A stretch of 64,000 bases of DNA from Ophthalmolycus amberensis (Eukaryota > Chordata > Actinopteri > Perciformes > Zoarcidae): NCBI GenBank assembly GCA_024529925.1, contig JAFEUB010000314.1, positions 343,001 through 407,000 on the forward strand, given 5' to 3'. This document shows positions 39,660 to 50,992 of the stretch, piece by piece (the first letter of the stretch is position 1; every line of letters starts with the position of its first letter). The position numbers were made by a program, and so were the translations under genes. A model generated the notes under the pieces. It did no database searches, had not been told where the DNA came from, and worked only from the letters and a program-made list of their open reading frames with translations.

Positions 39660-39779
39660 TGAGAATACATCAGTGTAAGAAGTACATGTGTTTAGTTTTT
39701 TTTGTGAGCCCAAAAACCATGCAGACAACCCTCCATGTTTTTATTATTATTATCCAATTGATATATTATTCTGATTTAC

Positions 39780-39848
39780 TTGTGAAGACAGTTTGCATGG
39801 ATTTGCTTGTTGCATTAAGAACTGACACTTCTCCTGGCGGAGGAACAT
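39780..39848 (-). CDS. VLIG gene 2, 23-codon linker exon
   Basis: A 69-nt exon, phase 1 at both ends, with donor ACAA|GTAAAT. It reads VPPPGEVSVLNATSKSMQT and then VFT. It has five more codons than the 54-nt form found next to first exons. Confidence 0.6.
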
Positions 39849-40147
39849 CTGTCATAAGAGAAGAGAGGTACATCTCAGGATCATTGCAGTATGTATTTAG
39901 TCATTCAATTGGATCAGTTGTTGACGGTCACACTTGGTCCGTGCATGAAGTATAACTTATCTGCCATTGTTTATGTTGTATAATGAACAATGTCAGATTA
40001 GGGGTATTGCTAAATTCATTTGCCTACTTGTGCTCATGCAAATGTATCCTGATATGTGTAAGTTCGTTCTTTGATAGCCGATGCTGCTTTAACCTGTTTA
40101 ACGCTTTGTCTGTGTTATTGTTGCATTGAATGAAAACGTGCAATGTA

Positions 40148-40870
40148 ATTCTGCACACAAAAACTTCAGCTTATAAATCGTGTCAAGGAAGTCGAGAGCC
40201 GCAAACGGAGACAGCTCACCGTAAAAAAAGAAAAAGCGCATTTTCTAACTCCAGTGAGCAATTTAAGGAGAGCTAAATTAAATAAATAAACTAATTGCCT
40301 AAATAATGAACATATTTCGTAACTGTTATAAAGTCATATTTCTGCCACTTTCCCACAACTGATTGTGAATAAATTCGCCAATGGGCACAAACCCTGGAGT
40401 TATAATGATTCATTGAAATATTTTATTTATGTATTTAATTAAGGCTTCTTGAACTATTTGGGTGAATGTTACAGGCTATAGTATTGAGACATGTGATGAG
40501 TCTGACTGTAGAAAGAGTTGTTTGACCTTAAACTTTGACTTTATTGCTGACTGTTATCATGACAATAACGCCACTAAACTATCTCATGTAAAATCCTTAA
40601 TGTTTATTTACTGTTTATTTATTTACCTTATTCTGCATAAAATAAAATGAATAAATACAAATAATTTTGCTGGATTTATAAAACAAACTTATCTTATATT
40701 CCATTTTATTTTATATTTTACTTTATCTTATATTTTCTGTAAATTTAATTTGTTTCTACTTTGCATTGTTGATTGTTGTTGATTGTTGTTAAATGTTACG
40801 CACCTCCCGTCATGTCAAATTCCTTGTATGTTCAACATACAATGGCAAACGGTTCTGATTCTGAAAAAAT
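40148..40870. repeat. intronic repeat with LINE-type tail
   Basis: Matches 49,920-50,590. It ends with 'ttccttgtatgttcaacata…ttctgattctg', a tail common on fish LINEs. The plus-strand open frame at 40,462-40,650 is not conserved in the second copy and is not called. Confidence 0.5.
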
Positions 40871-40894
40871 GAATGATATGTTAATCAGAGTACC

Positions 40895-41284
40895 ATAGCG
40901 TGCCCATGAATGTATAGTTGTTGTTAGTTTTAGATGTCAGTTGACTAGATCATTATTATTGGAACTTAATAAACTATTATATTTTAAAGAGTCTGTGATT
41001 ACTTTGTGCATGTATTGTGATAATAGCTGGATATGTGGTCTGTTGCTCGAACTTAAACCTTCACTTTCACTCTGAATGTGGAATAGTACTTTGACTATTG
41101 ACATTGTGAGTGACTACCAAGACTCAGTTTATCGTTTGGTTATTGGTCCCTGTTCGCAGGGTGGTGCCCCGTTATTATTAATAATCGTTAATAATCTTAC
41201 TGTTAATTAATAAGTCTATTGATGTCAATAATTTAGTTTTCTTATATGCTGATAACTCAAACACGCTCCTTTTCGTTCCCAACA
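40895..41284 (+). mobile_element. 3' part of LTR (internally deleted)
   Basis: Matches 52,207-52,597 of the longer LTR, including the AATAAA region and the TTCCCAACA end. Sequence upstream equals the flank of that LTR, so about 1.6 kb was removed between 'gtacca' and 'tagcgtgccc', leaving flank and LTR tail joined. Confidence 0.7.
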
Positions 41285-41461
41285 GCCTTGCACGTTAAAC
41301 TCTGACACTGACTAAGGCTTTTACTTTGTCCCACCTCTTTGGCTTTTATATTTTGCTAACTAACTAAAATGGGAGCATTGCAGCCTTAAACCGTGTTTCA
41401 AACTCAAGTACTACATGGCTAGATTAGTTTCCGTTAAGCAGTATGGGTGGTGACAAACTGA

Positions 41462-42681
41462 CAAAGATATATTATATTCGCTAATGCTAATCGCGGTTAG
41501 CATTTCCCCATTGGCGGTAATGTTAAAATTTGCTTAGAAGCTAGCGAGTCGGACATGTTATGATGTTCAGAGAAGAAGACAACTTTAGTACTGTTAAAAG
41601 CATCTTGCCGTTCAACCTTTTTTGTGAACAGTCCTAGTGAGAGGTAGGTCAAACGTCAAAGGTACTTCATCCATATTGTAGCGACCCTGTTAGTAACAGC
41701 TGGCAGCAGAGGGGAGGAGGGGGTTAACTCTTCTGTGTCGGGAGCTAGTAAATGTTGTGTTAGACCGGAACCGGAAGTTGTGGTTGTTGTTGTGGAAAAC
41801 ACACTGTAGGCTACGGATAATGTTCGAGGGAGTTGCTCGGCAATAAGAGCGACGGTTTCTGTGAATAAACCCCTTGCAAGGACCCTGTCTCCGACTCGTA
41901 AGTGGAACATTACAATATTTATGTTAAATGTGTTGGCGGTGCAAAGCGACGGAAAAATCCGTACATAAGCCGCACCGGTGTATAAGCCGCAGTCTCAAAG
42001 CGTGGGGGGAAAGGTAGCGGCTTATAGTCCGAGAGTACGGTATGTATATTATATATTGTTCCCTGATGTAAATAATATTTGAATGGCCCTTGCTCTTTAA
42101 TGTGAGCGTTGCTGGATTGTTTTGTCATGCTTTGTTGTGAATATGTGTGACGGTTCTTGTGAGTTCGCTCTTGTCATTGTGTTAATTATTGATTTTGACC
42201 ATATGCATTGTCCGTTAATTACGAAGCATCCTGTCCTGCGTGGGGTTAGGGTCCGAATAATTGAATCAGTTTGGGCTGTTTTCTTTTACAAACAAGAATG
42301 ATGGTCTGGAGAAATGGGGATTGTGTGGCGATTGCTTAGCCCTGTTTGAATCAGTAGGGAACAGCTAAACGCTGCGGGGAGAATGTAGCGTGAGTTTGTG
42401 CGTGTTGTTTTGCTTCCGGGGTCAGACGCTGACCCGGAAACTAAACAGACACAGACCGGTGTCCACCGAAAACGTTATATTTACCACAATTTAAGCTTCT
42501 GCATTTTCCAAATGCACCAGTATTATTGTTCGGTTTGTAAGCCTTGTACCGAACGATTTAAAAGGAATACGTGATGTTACACCCCTAGAAACAAATAACC
42601 GTAGCTGTGGCGCCATCATGAGGTTATTAGGTGGTAAGACAGCAGTGAAGGCCCAGGTATAAAATGCACGGCCCGCCACTG
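41462..42681. mobile_element. right part of hAT element 1 (truncated)
   Basis: Near-identical to 47,476-48,697. It ends with the same terminal repeat (gcccgccactg) followed by TCAGTAAG. Its left end is fused to intron sequence ('ggtggtgacaaactgac') inside the right arm of the palindrome described at 47,026. The 84-codon minus-strand frame at 41,656-41,910 is part of the element and not a gene. Confidence 0.75.
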
Positions 42682-42896
42682 TCAGTAAGGTGTTTTATGT
42701 TTTCTATAGTGTTACAAATTTTGATCTCTACAATAAATAGTTATGAGATAGAGATGCTTGCATCTAATTCATTCCTCTTTTATTTGATTCTTCTTTTGGA
42801 AACCTCTACAGAGTTCTGGTGAAAATGTGTAGATTGCCCCTAAGTCTGTGACAACATTTTGAAAATTCATTGCAATAATAATTCTATTTTACTTAC

Positions 42897-43154
42897 TTGT
42901 GTGGGCAGATGTCACAGCTGGCTCGCTGATTCTTCGATCCCTAAATCGTGTAGAAACCGTAAGAGTGTAACACACCCCGGGCTTCAGGTTGCTGAGAGTG
43001 AGTTTGTTTGCGGCTGTTGACTCTTGCACAATGTCTCCTTCATGGCAACAAGTCACATTGTAACTCTCCACTTCACCAGCAGGGGGGTCCCAACGCAGAG
43101 ACAGTGACTCACTGCTGACCTGATCGACTGTGATCTGCACAGGAGGGCTGGGCT
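42897..43154 (-). CDS. VLIG gene 2, FN3 exon 4
   Basis: An FN3 exon with intact splice sites, phase 1. Diagnostic residues are YNVTCC, STAANK, STRFRD and SAHTS. No linker exon lies directly upstream: after 'gtctctgtttgc' the intron jumps to sequence that is normally more than 4 kb farther on (compare 53,955). It would join directly to the FN3 exon at 48,913. Confidence 0.8.
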
Positions 43155-44196
43155 CTGTGGAAACAATACAATGGTTTCACTCGAAATTCAAGCCGTCAAC
43201 ATTTGTCTCTGTTTGCGTCTTTGCATTGACTTTGTTTTGTAATTGAAAAGTTCACTTAGTGTCTATTATCTATTATCATGGCCGCACGCTAATGTGTATG
43301 TTTGTGTGTGCTATGTGTGAATATGCCTGGGTGCAAACATGATGTAGAAATTTCATTGATTTGAGCTTTCCATCAACGTTATGTGTGTTTGTGTGAGTGT
43401 GATATCACAAAGTTTTTGCATTGGCTTTGAGTGAGCTTACCCACATTCATTGACATATTTGAATACAGGGACTAAAACTGCACAGTAGCCGTATTCAGTA
43501 AGCAGTGGTGGGCCGTCAGGGCCTGCAAGGCCTTCTCTGCTGGCCTAAACAGAATCACAAAGCTATTTATATTTAAAAAAAAAAAAAAAAATTATAATTT
43601 AATAATTTTTCTTAAATGCACTCCATGTATCATAATTTATAAAAATATTTTTCCCATTATCTTATTTTCTCATTGCACAGCTACTGTCTTCCTCAGTTGC
43701 TCTCAGATCTCACCTCTGTGTCTCTAGGTAAGAACAGAGCCAGAGGCCTGCAGACTCGGCTCTGCCGCCAGTGCAGATTAAAGTACATGGGGACTATATT
43801 GTTGATTGTCATAGTGTTCAACCAATCAGATCTTTAGTTTGACATGTTGGGCGTATTCTTTGACGTGTCAGCGTCGGCTAGCGGCCTATAATGACGTCAG
43901 CATTACGTACCGCTCATGTCCAGGTGCACGCTCTGCAGAGTGTGCTGTGATTGGTCAGTGGGCGAGCACGTGACTAAAGTGAAACTTGTGCTTGCTAGCA
44001 GAACTGAGGTTGTTAGCAGTCAGAGTTCAAGTGGAAAGATATGGAAGAAATGATGGCATTTTTAGTTTTTTTTTTTACTGAGCTTTGTTTTTTTAACATC
44101 AAATGGCGGAAGGACGAGAAGCTGATTTAGTGGCGGAGTTACTGGGAACGCCTTTCTCAAGAAGGACATTAAGCTGCCTGAGCAAAGCCGCTACAC

Positions 44197-46537
44197 CAGT
44201 GATTCTTAACCAGTGGGCCACCTAGCGCCACCTAGAGGGCCGCAAAAAACTTTCAGTTTTGCACCTGTGGGCCGCATAGGTTATCAATTGAAGACACCAG
44301 AGATATCACTGTTATCCATGAGACGCTCAGTTACGATATAGCTTCCCACCACCTGGTGGCGGTAATGCGTCAGTTAGTTGTTTAACAATCTACAATAAAT
44401 GTGAAAGGAAAATGGGCTACAAATGCAGAAACGGTCTGTCGTGTCGCTGACTGGTAACTCAAAATGTGCTTTGAAAGCCAGCTACCTCGTAGCCAGACGT
44501 GTGGCACAAAGTAAGAAACCATTCACCATAGCGGAGGAGTTGGTTCTGCCTGCCGCTGTGGATATGTGCCGTGAGATGATTGGGGAGGCTGCTGCAAAGA
44601 AGCTGCTGACAATCCCACTCTCAAACGACACCGTGAGTCACCGTGAGTCACCGTATCGCGGACATGGCCTCAGACATACAGCTTCAGCTTCTTTAAAGAA
44701 TAAAAAGTAGCCCATTTTACTCTTTGCAACTAGACGAGTCCACTGATGTCACGAATGCCGCACTGCTGCTGGTTTTTGTTCGCTATCGCTGGGACAGTAG
44801 TTTGCACGAAGACATACTGTTTTGTGGAGAGCTACCAACACGAGCTACGGCTCAGGAATGTTTCGGCTGCATGGATAACTACTTCACTGAGAACGGCCTG
44901 GACTGGCAGAACTGTGTTGGGGTGTGCAGTGATGGTGCAGCGTCAATGACCGGCAGGCATAACGGCGTCGTCAAGCAGATACTTGATCGTGCACCAGAAG
45001 CTAAATGGACCCACTGCTTTCTCCACCGTGAAAGCCTTGCAGCTAAAAATATGTCCCCAGAGTTCCATGAGGTAATGGATGTGAGTGTGAAAACCATCAA
45101 CTTCATTAAAAGTAGAGCTGTGAACTCCAGATGTTTTGCCAAGCTTTGTGAGGACATGGAAGCAGATCATGTCCAGCTGCTCTATCACAGTGAGGTGAGA
45201 TGGCTCTCAAGAGGACTGGTCCTCAGTCGTTTGTTTGAGCTGAGGAATGAGGTCTTCTCTTTTCTCATTGAGAAAAAATCTCCTCTGGCACATTACTATG
45301 CTGACACAAAGTTCACAGCTAAACTTGCCTTCCTCTGTGACATTTTTTCACTGCTGAACCAGCTGAACATCTCACTTCAAGGGAGAAATACCAACATATT
45401 TGTTGTTGCAGACAAAGTTCAAGCTTTCCAAAAAAAAAAAACTTGCTTTGTGGACAAAGAGGGCCCAGGAAAAGAGGATGGACATGTTTCCACTTTTGTC
45501 TGACATTTTGGAAAACTCTCCTCAGGTGCAGATCAGTGACTCAGTCTCTCAGCACCTCTCACAACTGGCAGAGAAATTCGATGACTACTTTCCTGAGGAT
45601 CCCAGAGACGGACACATGTGGATTTTGGACCCATTTTCTGTGGATCCCACTGAAGAAGATGTTGCTTTGCCCTCACATCTGGAATCCCAGCTTCTGGAAG
45701 TTTCCACCGACAGCACTTTAAAGTTGCAGTGGGGCAAACTGGACCTGGGCTCCTTCTGGATTGCTGTCTCAAAGGAGTACCCATGTCTAGCACTGAGGGC
45801 TGTGAAACACCTTCTCCCATTCACGACCACATACCTGTGTGAATCAGGATTCTCCAGTGTGGCCACAACTAAGACCAAAGTCCGAAACAGACTCAGAGCA
45901 ACACTGGAGGCTACTCTGAGAGTGAGCCTTTCCCCCATTCCACCCAGACTGGATCTGATCGTGTCTGAGAGGCAGGCCCAAGTGTCTCATTAAGAGGTGG
46001 ACACGTATATGAGTTCACGTCAGGCTATATTTTCATTTGCACTTTATTTAAATTTTATTTATAGTTTATTTAATTTGAAACTTATTATTTTGAATATTTA
46101 TTTTATTACCACATATTATTTATCAAATTTCCATTTTTTTCTCAGATTTTTTGAGAGTCCCTTTTTTTTCTGTAGTGAAATCTAATTATTGATTATTTTT
46201 GAGTTAATAAGCCTGACTTGAGCCTTTAAATTTGTTCTTGTATTAGCTTGATTTGTTCCATGAATTGTTGGCCTGTTGGGCTTCTTGTTGCGTATGCAGG
46301 TTTACATACACATGATGAATAAATGTCTTTGTGATCATCACATTGTATTATCTCATTTATTTGACAAGGGTTTTGCTTGTTAAACTGTAAGTGGATTTAA
46401 TATAGTCATTGAATACAAATCAAACCAAGAGTGAGCTCAATTAGTTAAACTAATACAGTGTTAATATTTGAATGGGCCCCGGGCCACTTTGTGCTTGAAA
46501 AGTTGGGCCCCGAGGTCAAAAAGGTTAAGAATCCCTG
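44197..46537 (+). mobile_element. hAT element 2 (ZBED5-like), nested
   Basis: It starts CAGTGATTCTTAACC and ends GGTTAAGAATCCCTG, and is flanked by the 8-bp duplication CGCTACAC (44,189-44,196; 46,538-46,545). It carries a transposase pseudogene. An identical insertion with the same duplication is at 57,234-59,572, which shows the whole nest was copied. Confidence 0.9.
44423..45993 (+). pseudogene. hAT transposase (ZBED5/SCAND3-like), frameshifted
   Basis: Three frames cover one transposase: 44,423-44,710, 44,724-45,503 and 45,400-45,993. Visible parts are LDESTDVTNAALLL (first catalytic Asp region), CSDGAASMTG (second Asp), SEVRWLSRG, and the C-terminal hATC dimerisation block (KHLLPFTTTYLCESGFSSV). 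The N-terminal BED zinc finger is deleted. A 10-bp tandem duplication (ccgtgagtca) near 44,640 and an A-run slip near 45,430 break the frame. Both lesions are shared with the copy at 57.5-59.0 kb. It is related to domesticated vertebrate ZBED/FAM200-type genes but shows no sign of being one. Confidence 0.88.
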
Positions 46538-47025
46538 CGCTACACGACACCAAAGTACGGCGGGACACTTGCAAGCTACGATGCTCTTAAAAACATTTGG
46601 AAGGACCAGAGTGGATCTCCAGATCAACGAACAAGTTCGCAGGGAAACGGAGCTCCACAATGAAAAAGTTAAGAAGAATAGGGAAATACTGAAAAGGACC
46701 TCTTGCTGGAACTGAAACGCACGGATGTACTGCACAGCCGAGTTATTGACCTCTTTGTAAACAAAGAGGAGGATGGACTTTGTATTTAAATAGAACAGCA
46801 TTTGGTAAGTGAAACTGCTTTTGTTTTCTTTATATCTGCAGTGTGTTAATTTTGCCTATCGTGTCGTTTATGGATATTAGATACCGCACTTTCCGGACTA
46901 TAAGCCGCACCGGGATATAGGCCGCACCTGAGAATTTTTAAAAGAATAAGGAAGTTTTCAATAGATAAGCCAAGCCGCACCGGACTATAAGCCGCAGGTG
47001 CGCAGGTGTCCCCGTTGAATGACAA

Positions 47026-47627
47026 GATGCTTTTAACAGCACTAAAGTTGTCTTCTTTTCTGAATATCATAGCATGTCCGACTCGCTAGCTTCTAAGCTA
47101 ATTTTAACATGACCGCCAATGGGGAAATGCTAACCGCGATTAGCATTAGCGAATATAATATATCTTCGTAGCCTACATCTTTTCATGCTTCATACAGACA
47201 TACTTACATTACAGACTAAGGTCTCTCAAGGTTACCAAACGGAAGAAGTAAAACGAAGCAGCGTGTCTACGTAGCTCGTAGCTCTGAATAGCATTTCCGG
47301 CTAACTGGCTTGGCCAGTTGCTGCTAGCACAACAGCTATTCAGAGCTATGAGCAACAACAGTTATTGCCTCGTTGCTTTTAGATTCTAATGAGAAGTGCT
47401 TCGTTTTACTTCTTCCGTTTGGTAGCCTTGAGAGACCTTAGTCTGTAATGTAAGTATGTCTGCATGAAAAGATGTACAAAGATATATTATATTCGCTAAT
47501 GCTAATCGCGGTTAGCATTTCCCCATTGGCGGTAATGTTAAAATTAGCTTAGAAGCTAGCGAGTCGGACATGTTATGATGTTCAGAGAAGAAGACAACTT
47601 TAGTACTGTTAAAAGCATCTTGCCGTT
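47026..47627. repeat. 0.6-kb imperfect palindrome (fold-back)
   Basis: The left arm (gacaagatgcttttaac… from 47,026) is the reverse complement of the right arm (…gttaaaagcatcttgc to 47,627) with few mismatches and small indels. The arms are close to 300 bp each and the centre is near 47,315, where gctctgaatagc faces gctattcagagc. Outside the palindrome both sides carry 'ctataagccgcacc'-type sequence and short inverted ends (ataccg…/…cggtat) at 46,883 and 48,053, so the palindrome may be the core of a fold-back transposon. Confidence 0.8.
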
Positions 47628-48912
47628 CAACCTTTTTTGTGAACAGTCCTAGTGAGAGGTAGGTCAAACGTCAAAGGTACTTCTTCCATATTGTAGCGAC
47701 CCTGTCAGTAACAGCTGGCAGCAGAGGGGAGGAGGGGGTTAACTGTTCTGTGTCGGGAGCTAGTAAATGTTGTGTTAGACCGGAACCGGAAGTTGTGGTT
47801 GTTGTGGAAAACACACTGTAGGCTACGGATAATGTTCGAGGGAGTTGCTCGGCAATAAGAGCGACGGTTTCTGTGAATAAACCCCTTGCAAGGACCCTGT
47901 CTCCGACTCGTAAGTGGAACATTACAATATTTATGTTAAATGTGTTGGCGGCGCAAAGCTACGGAAAAATCCGTATATAAGCCGCACCGGTGTATAAGCC
48001 GCAGTCTCAAAGCGTGGGGGAAAGGGTAGCGGCTTATAGTCCGAGAGTACGGTATGTATATTATATATTGTTCCCTGATGTAAATAATATTTGAATGGCC
48101 CTTGCTCTTTAATGTGAGCGTTGCTGGATTGTTTTGTCATGCTTTGTTGTGAATATGTGTGACGGTTCTTGTGAGTTCGCTCTTGTTATTGTGTTAATTA
48201 CATCGATTTTGACCATATGCATTGGCCGTTAATTACGAAGCATCCCGTCCTGCGTGGGGTTAGGGTCCGGATATTTGAATCAGTTTGGGCTGTTTTCTTT
48301 TACAAACAAGAATGATGGTCTGGAGAAATGGGGATTGTGTGGCGATTGCTTAGCCCTGTTTGGATCAGTAGGGAACAGCTAAACGCTGCGGGGAGAATGT
48401 AGCGTGAGTTTGTGCGTGTTGTTTTGCTTCCGGGGTCAGACGCTGACCCGGAAACTAAACAGACAGACAGACCGGTGTCCACCGAAAACGTTATATTTAC
48501 CACAATTTAAGCTTCTGCATTTTCCAAATGCACCAGTATTATTGTTCGGTTTGTAAGCCTTGTACCGAACGATTTAAAACGAATACGTGATGTTACACCC
48601 CTAGAAACAAATAACCGTAGCTGTGGCGCCATCATGAGGTTATTAGGTGGTAAGACAGCAGTGAAGGCCCAGGTATAAAATGCACGGCCCGCCACTGTCA
48701 GTAAGGTGTTTTATGTTTTCTATAGTGTTACAAATTTTGATCTCTACAATAAATAGTTATGAGATAGAGATGCTTGCATCTAATTCATTCCTCTTTTATT
48801 TGATTCTTCTTTTGGAAACCTCTACAGAGTTCTGGTGAAAATGTGTAGATTGCCCCTAAGTCTGTGACAACATTTTGAAAATTCATTGCAATAATAATTC
48901 TATTTTACTTAC

Positions 48913-49170
48913 TTGTGCGGGCAGATGTCACAGCTGGCTCGCTGATTCTTAGATCCCTAAATTGTGTCGAAACCGTAAGAGTGTAACACACCCCGGGCTT
49001 CAGGTTGCTGAGAGTGAGTTTGTTTGTGTCTGTTGACTCTTGCACAATGTCTCCTTCATGGCAACAAGTCACATTGTAACTCTCCACTTCACCAGCAGGG
49101 GGGTCCCAACGCAGAGACAGTGACTCACTGCTGACCTGATCGACTGTGATCTGCACAGGAGGGCTGGGCT
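48913..49170 (-). CDS. VLIG gene 2, FN3 exon 3
   Basis: An FN3 exon, phase 1 on both sides, intact splice sites. Diagnostic residues are YNVTCC, STDTNK, FRDLRISEP and SARTS. It is preceded by a linker exon at 49,545-49,613. Confidence 0.85.
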
Positions 49171-49347
49171 CTGTGGAAACAATACAATGGTTTCACTGGA
49201 AATTCAAGCTGTCAACGTTTGTCTGTAATTTAAATTACTGCCAAGAGCAAGAGGTGAAGTAAAAGACAAAGACACATACTGTATAATCACGCCATGCACT
49301 TATTTTGTAGGAATACAATTTACGACCTCTTTAGTCTGAAACTCACC

Positions 49348-49358
<11 letters not shown>

Positions 49359-49424
<66 letters not shown>
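49359..49424. repeat. (TA)n microsatellite in FN3-linker intron
   Basis: About 65 bp of TA at the position equivalent to 15,575 and 39,601. Confidence 0.95.
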
Positions 49425-49544
49425 TGAGAATACCTCAGTGTAAGAAGTACATGTGTTTAGTTTTTTTTGTGAGCCCAAAAACCATGCAGACAACCCTCCA
49501 TGTTTTTATTATTATTATCCAATTGATATATTATTCAGATTTAC

Positions 49545-49613
49545 TTGTGAAGACAGTTTGCATGGATTTGCTTGTTGCATTAAGAACTGACACTTCTCCT
49601 GGCGGAGGAACAT
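49545..49613 (-). CDS. VLIG gene 2, 23-codon linker exon
   Basis: A 69-nt exon encoding the same peptide as 39,780-39,848 (contains LNATSKSMQ), with donor ACAA|GTAAAT and acceptor tatgacag. It would join FN3 exon 2 (55,685) to FN3 exon 3 in phase 1. Confidence 0.6.
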
Positions 49614-49919
49614 CTGTCATAAGAGAAGAGAGGTACATCTCAGGATCATTGCAGTATGTATTTAGTCATTCAATTGGATCAGTTGTTGACGGTCACACTT
49701 GGTCCGTGCATGAAGTATAATTGATCTACCATTGTTTATGTTGTATAATGAACAATATCAGATTAGGGGTATTGCTAAATTCATTTGCCTACTTGTGCTC
49801 ATGCAAATGTATCCTGATATGTGTAAGTTCGTTCTTTGATAGCCGATGCTGCTTTAACCTGTTTAACGCTTTGTCTGTGTTATTGTTGCATTGAATGAAA
49901 ACGTGCAATGTAATTCTGC

Positions 49920-50590
49920 ACACAAAAACGTCAGCTTATAAATCGTGTCAAGGAAGTCGAGAGCCGCAAACGGAGACAGCTCACCGTAAAAAAAGAAAAA
50001 GCGCATTTTCTAACTCCAGTGAGCAATTTAAGGAGAGCTAAATTAAATAAATAAACTAATTGCCTAAATAATGAACATATTTCATAACTGTTATAAAGTC
50101 ATATTTCTGCCACTTTCCCACAACTGATCATGAATAAATTCGCCAATGGGCACAAACCCTGGAGTTATAATGATTCATTAAAATATTTTATTTATGTATT
50201 TAATTAAGGCTTCTTGAACTATTTGGGTGAATGTTACAGGCTATAGTATTGAGACATGTGATGAGTCTGACTGTAGAAAGAGTTGTTTGACCTTAAACTT
50301 TGACTTTATTGCTGACTGTTATCATGACAATAACGCCACTAAACTATCTCATGTAAAATCCTTTGTTTATTTATTTACCTTATTCTGCATAAAATAAATA
50401 CAAATAATTTTGCTGGATTTATAAAACAAACTTATCTTATATTCCACTTTATTTAATATTTTACTTTCTTATATTTTCTGTAAATTTAATTTGTTTCTAC
50501 TTTGCATTGTTGATTGTTGTTGATTGTTGTTAAATTCCTTGTATGTTCAACATACAATGGCAATAAACGGTTCTGATTCTGATTCTGAAA
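49920..50590. repeat. intronic repeat with LINE-type tail
   Basis: Second copy of 40,148-40,870, ending in 'caataaacggttctgattctgattctg'. Confidence 0.5.
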
Positions 50591-50992
50591 AAATGAATGA
50601 TCTGTTAATCATAGAGTACCACAGTACTACTAGTCACCCTGTGAAACGACCAGAAACAACACTTCCTAAATGCTTAGTACCTGTATATAAATAGTTTACA
50701 ATAGTACAGTCTTCTACAGGGTGCACATGTGTAATCTGCTCACAACACTGGTCCGTATTACTATACATATTAATATTAGCAATAAAATATTTTTTTAAAG
50801 TTCACTTTCCAATTTGCTTTACTTTTAAGAAATTACAGACGTTTTCTACATTTACCTGCTGCTCGTTGGTTTTATGTTAACATGGATTTCAGGCCAGCCA
50901 ATCAGCTCCTTCCCATCTTAAAACTTCATTTCAGACTCATTCGTTATTAAGACTATATTAAGTAGTGCTAATCATTATTATCGCCGTCAACT

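Larger units (their letters stand above)
44103..46715 (+). pseudogene. hAT element 1 transposase N-terminal remnant, split by hAT element 2
   Basis: The frame starts MAEGREADLVAELLG at 44,103 and is cut at 44,196 by hAT element 2. It resumes in the same frame after the target duplication (about 46,546) with LLKTFGRTRVDLQINEQVRR and ends near 46,715. Its style resembles the N-terminal part of TTF/ZMYM-type zinc-finger hAT transposases, but the zinc finger and catalytic core are missing. That assignment is tentative. Confidence 0.45.
43503..48697. mobile_element. hAT element 1, 5.2 kb, with nested elements
   Basis: The element begins CAGTGGTGGGCCGT and ends ACGGCCCGCCACTG, near-perfect inverted termini. 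It is flanked by the exact 8-bp duplication TCAGTAAG (43,495-43,502; 48,698-48,705). The empty site (tcagtgag) is seen at 38,953 and 54,232. Inside are a transposase remnant, the complete hAT element 2 (44,197-46,537) and a long palindrome (47,026-47,627). It lies in the intron between FN3 exons 3 and 4 of gene 2. Confidence 0.88.

Noticed and set aside
41656..41910. 84-codon minus-strand frame repeated at 47,671-47,922
   Set aside because: It lies inside hAT element 1, has no recognisable domain and a 3-nt repeat difference; best explained as transposon interior.
44041..46715. Domesticated ZBED-type host gene
   Set aside because: The transposase is frameshifted, lacks its BED finger, and sits between intact hAT ends with a target duplication, so it is a dead transposon.
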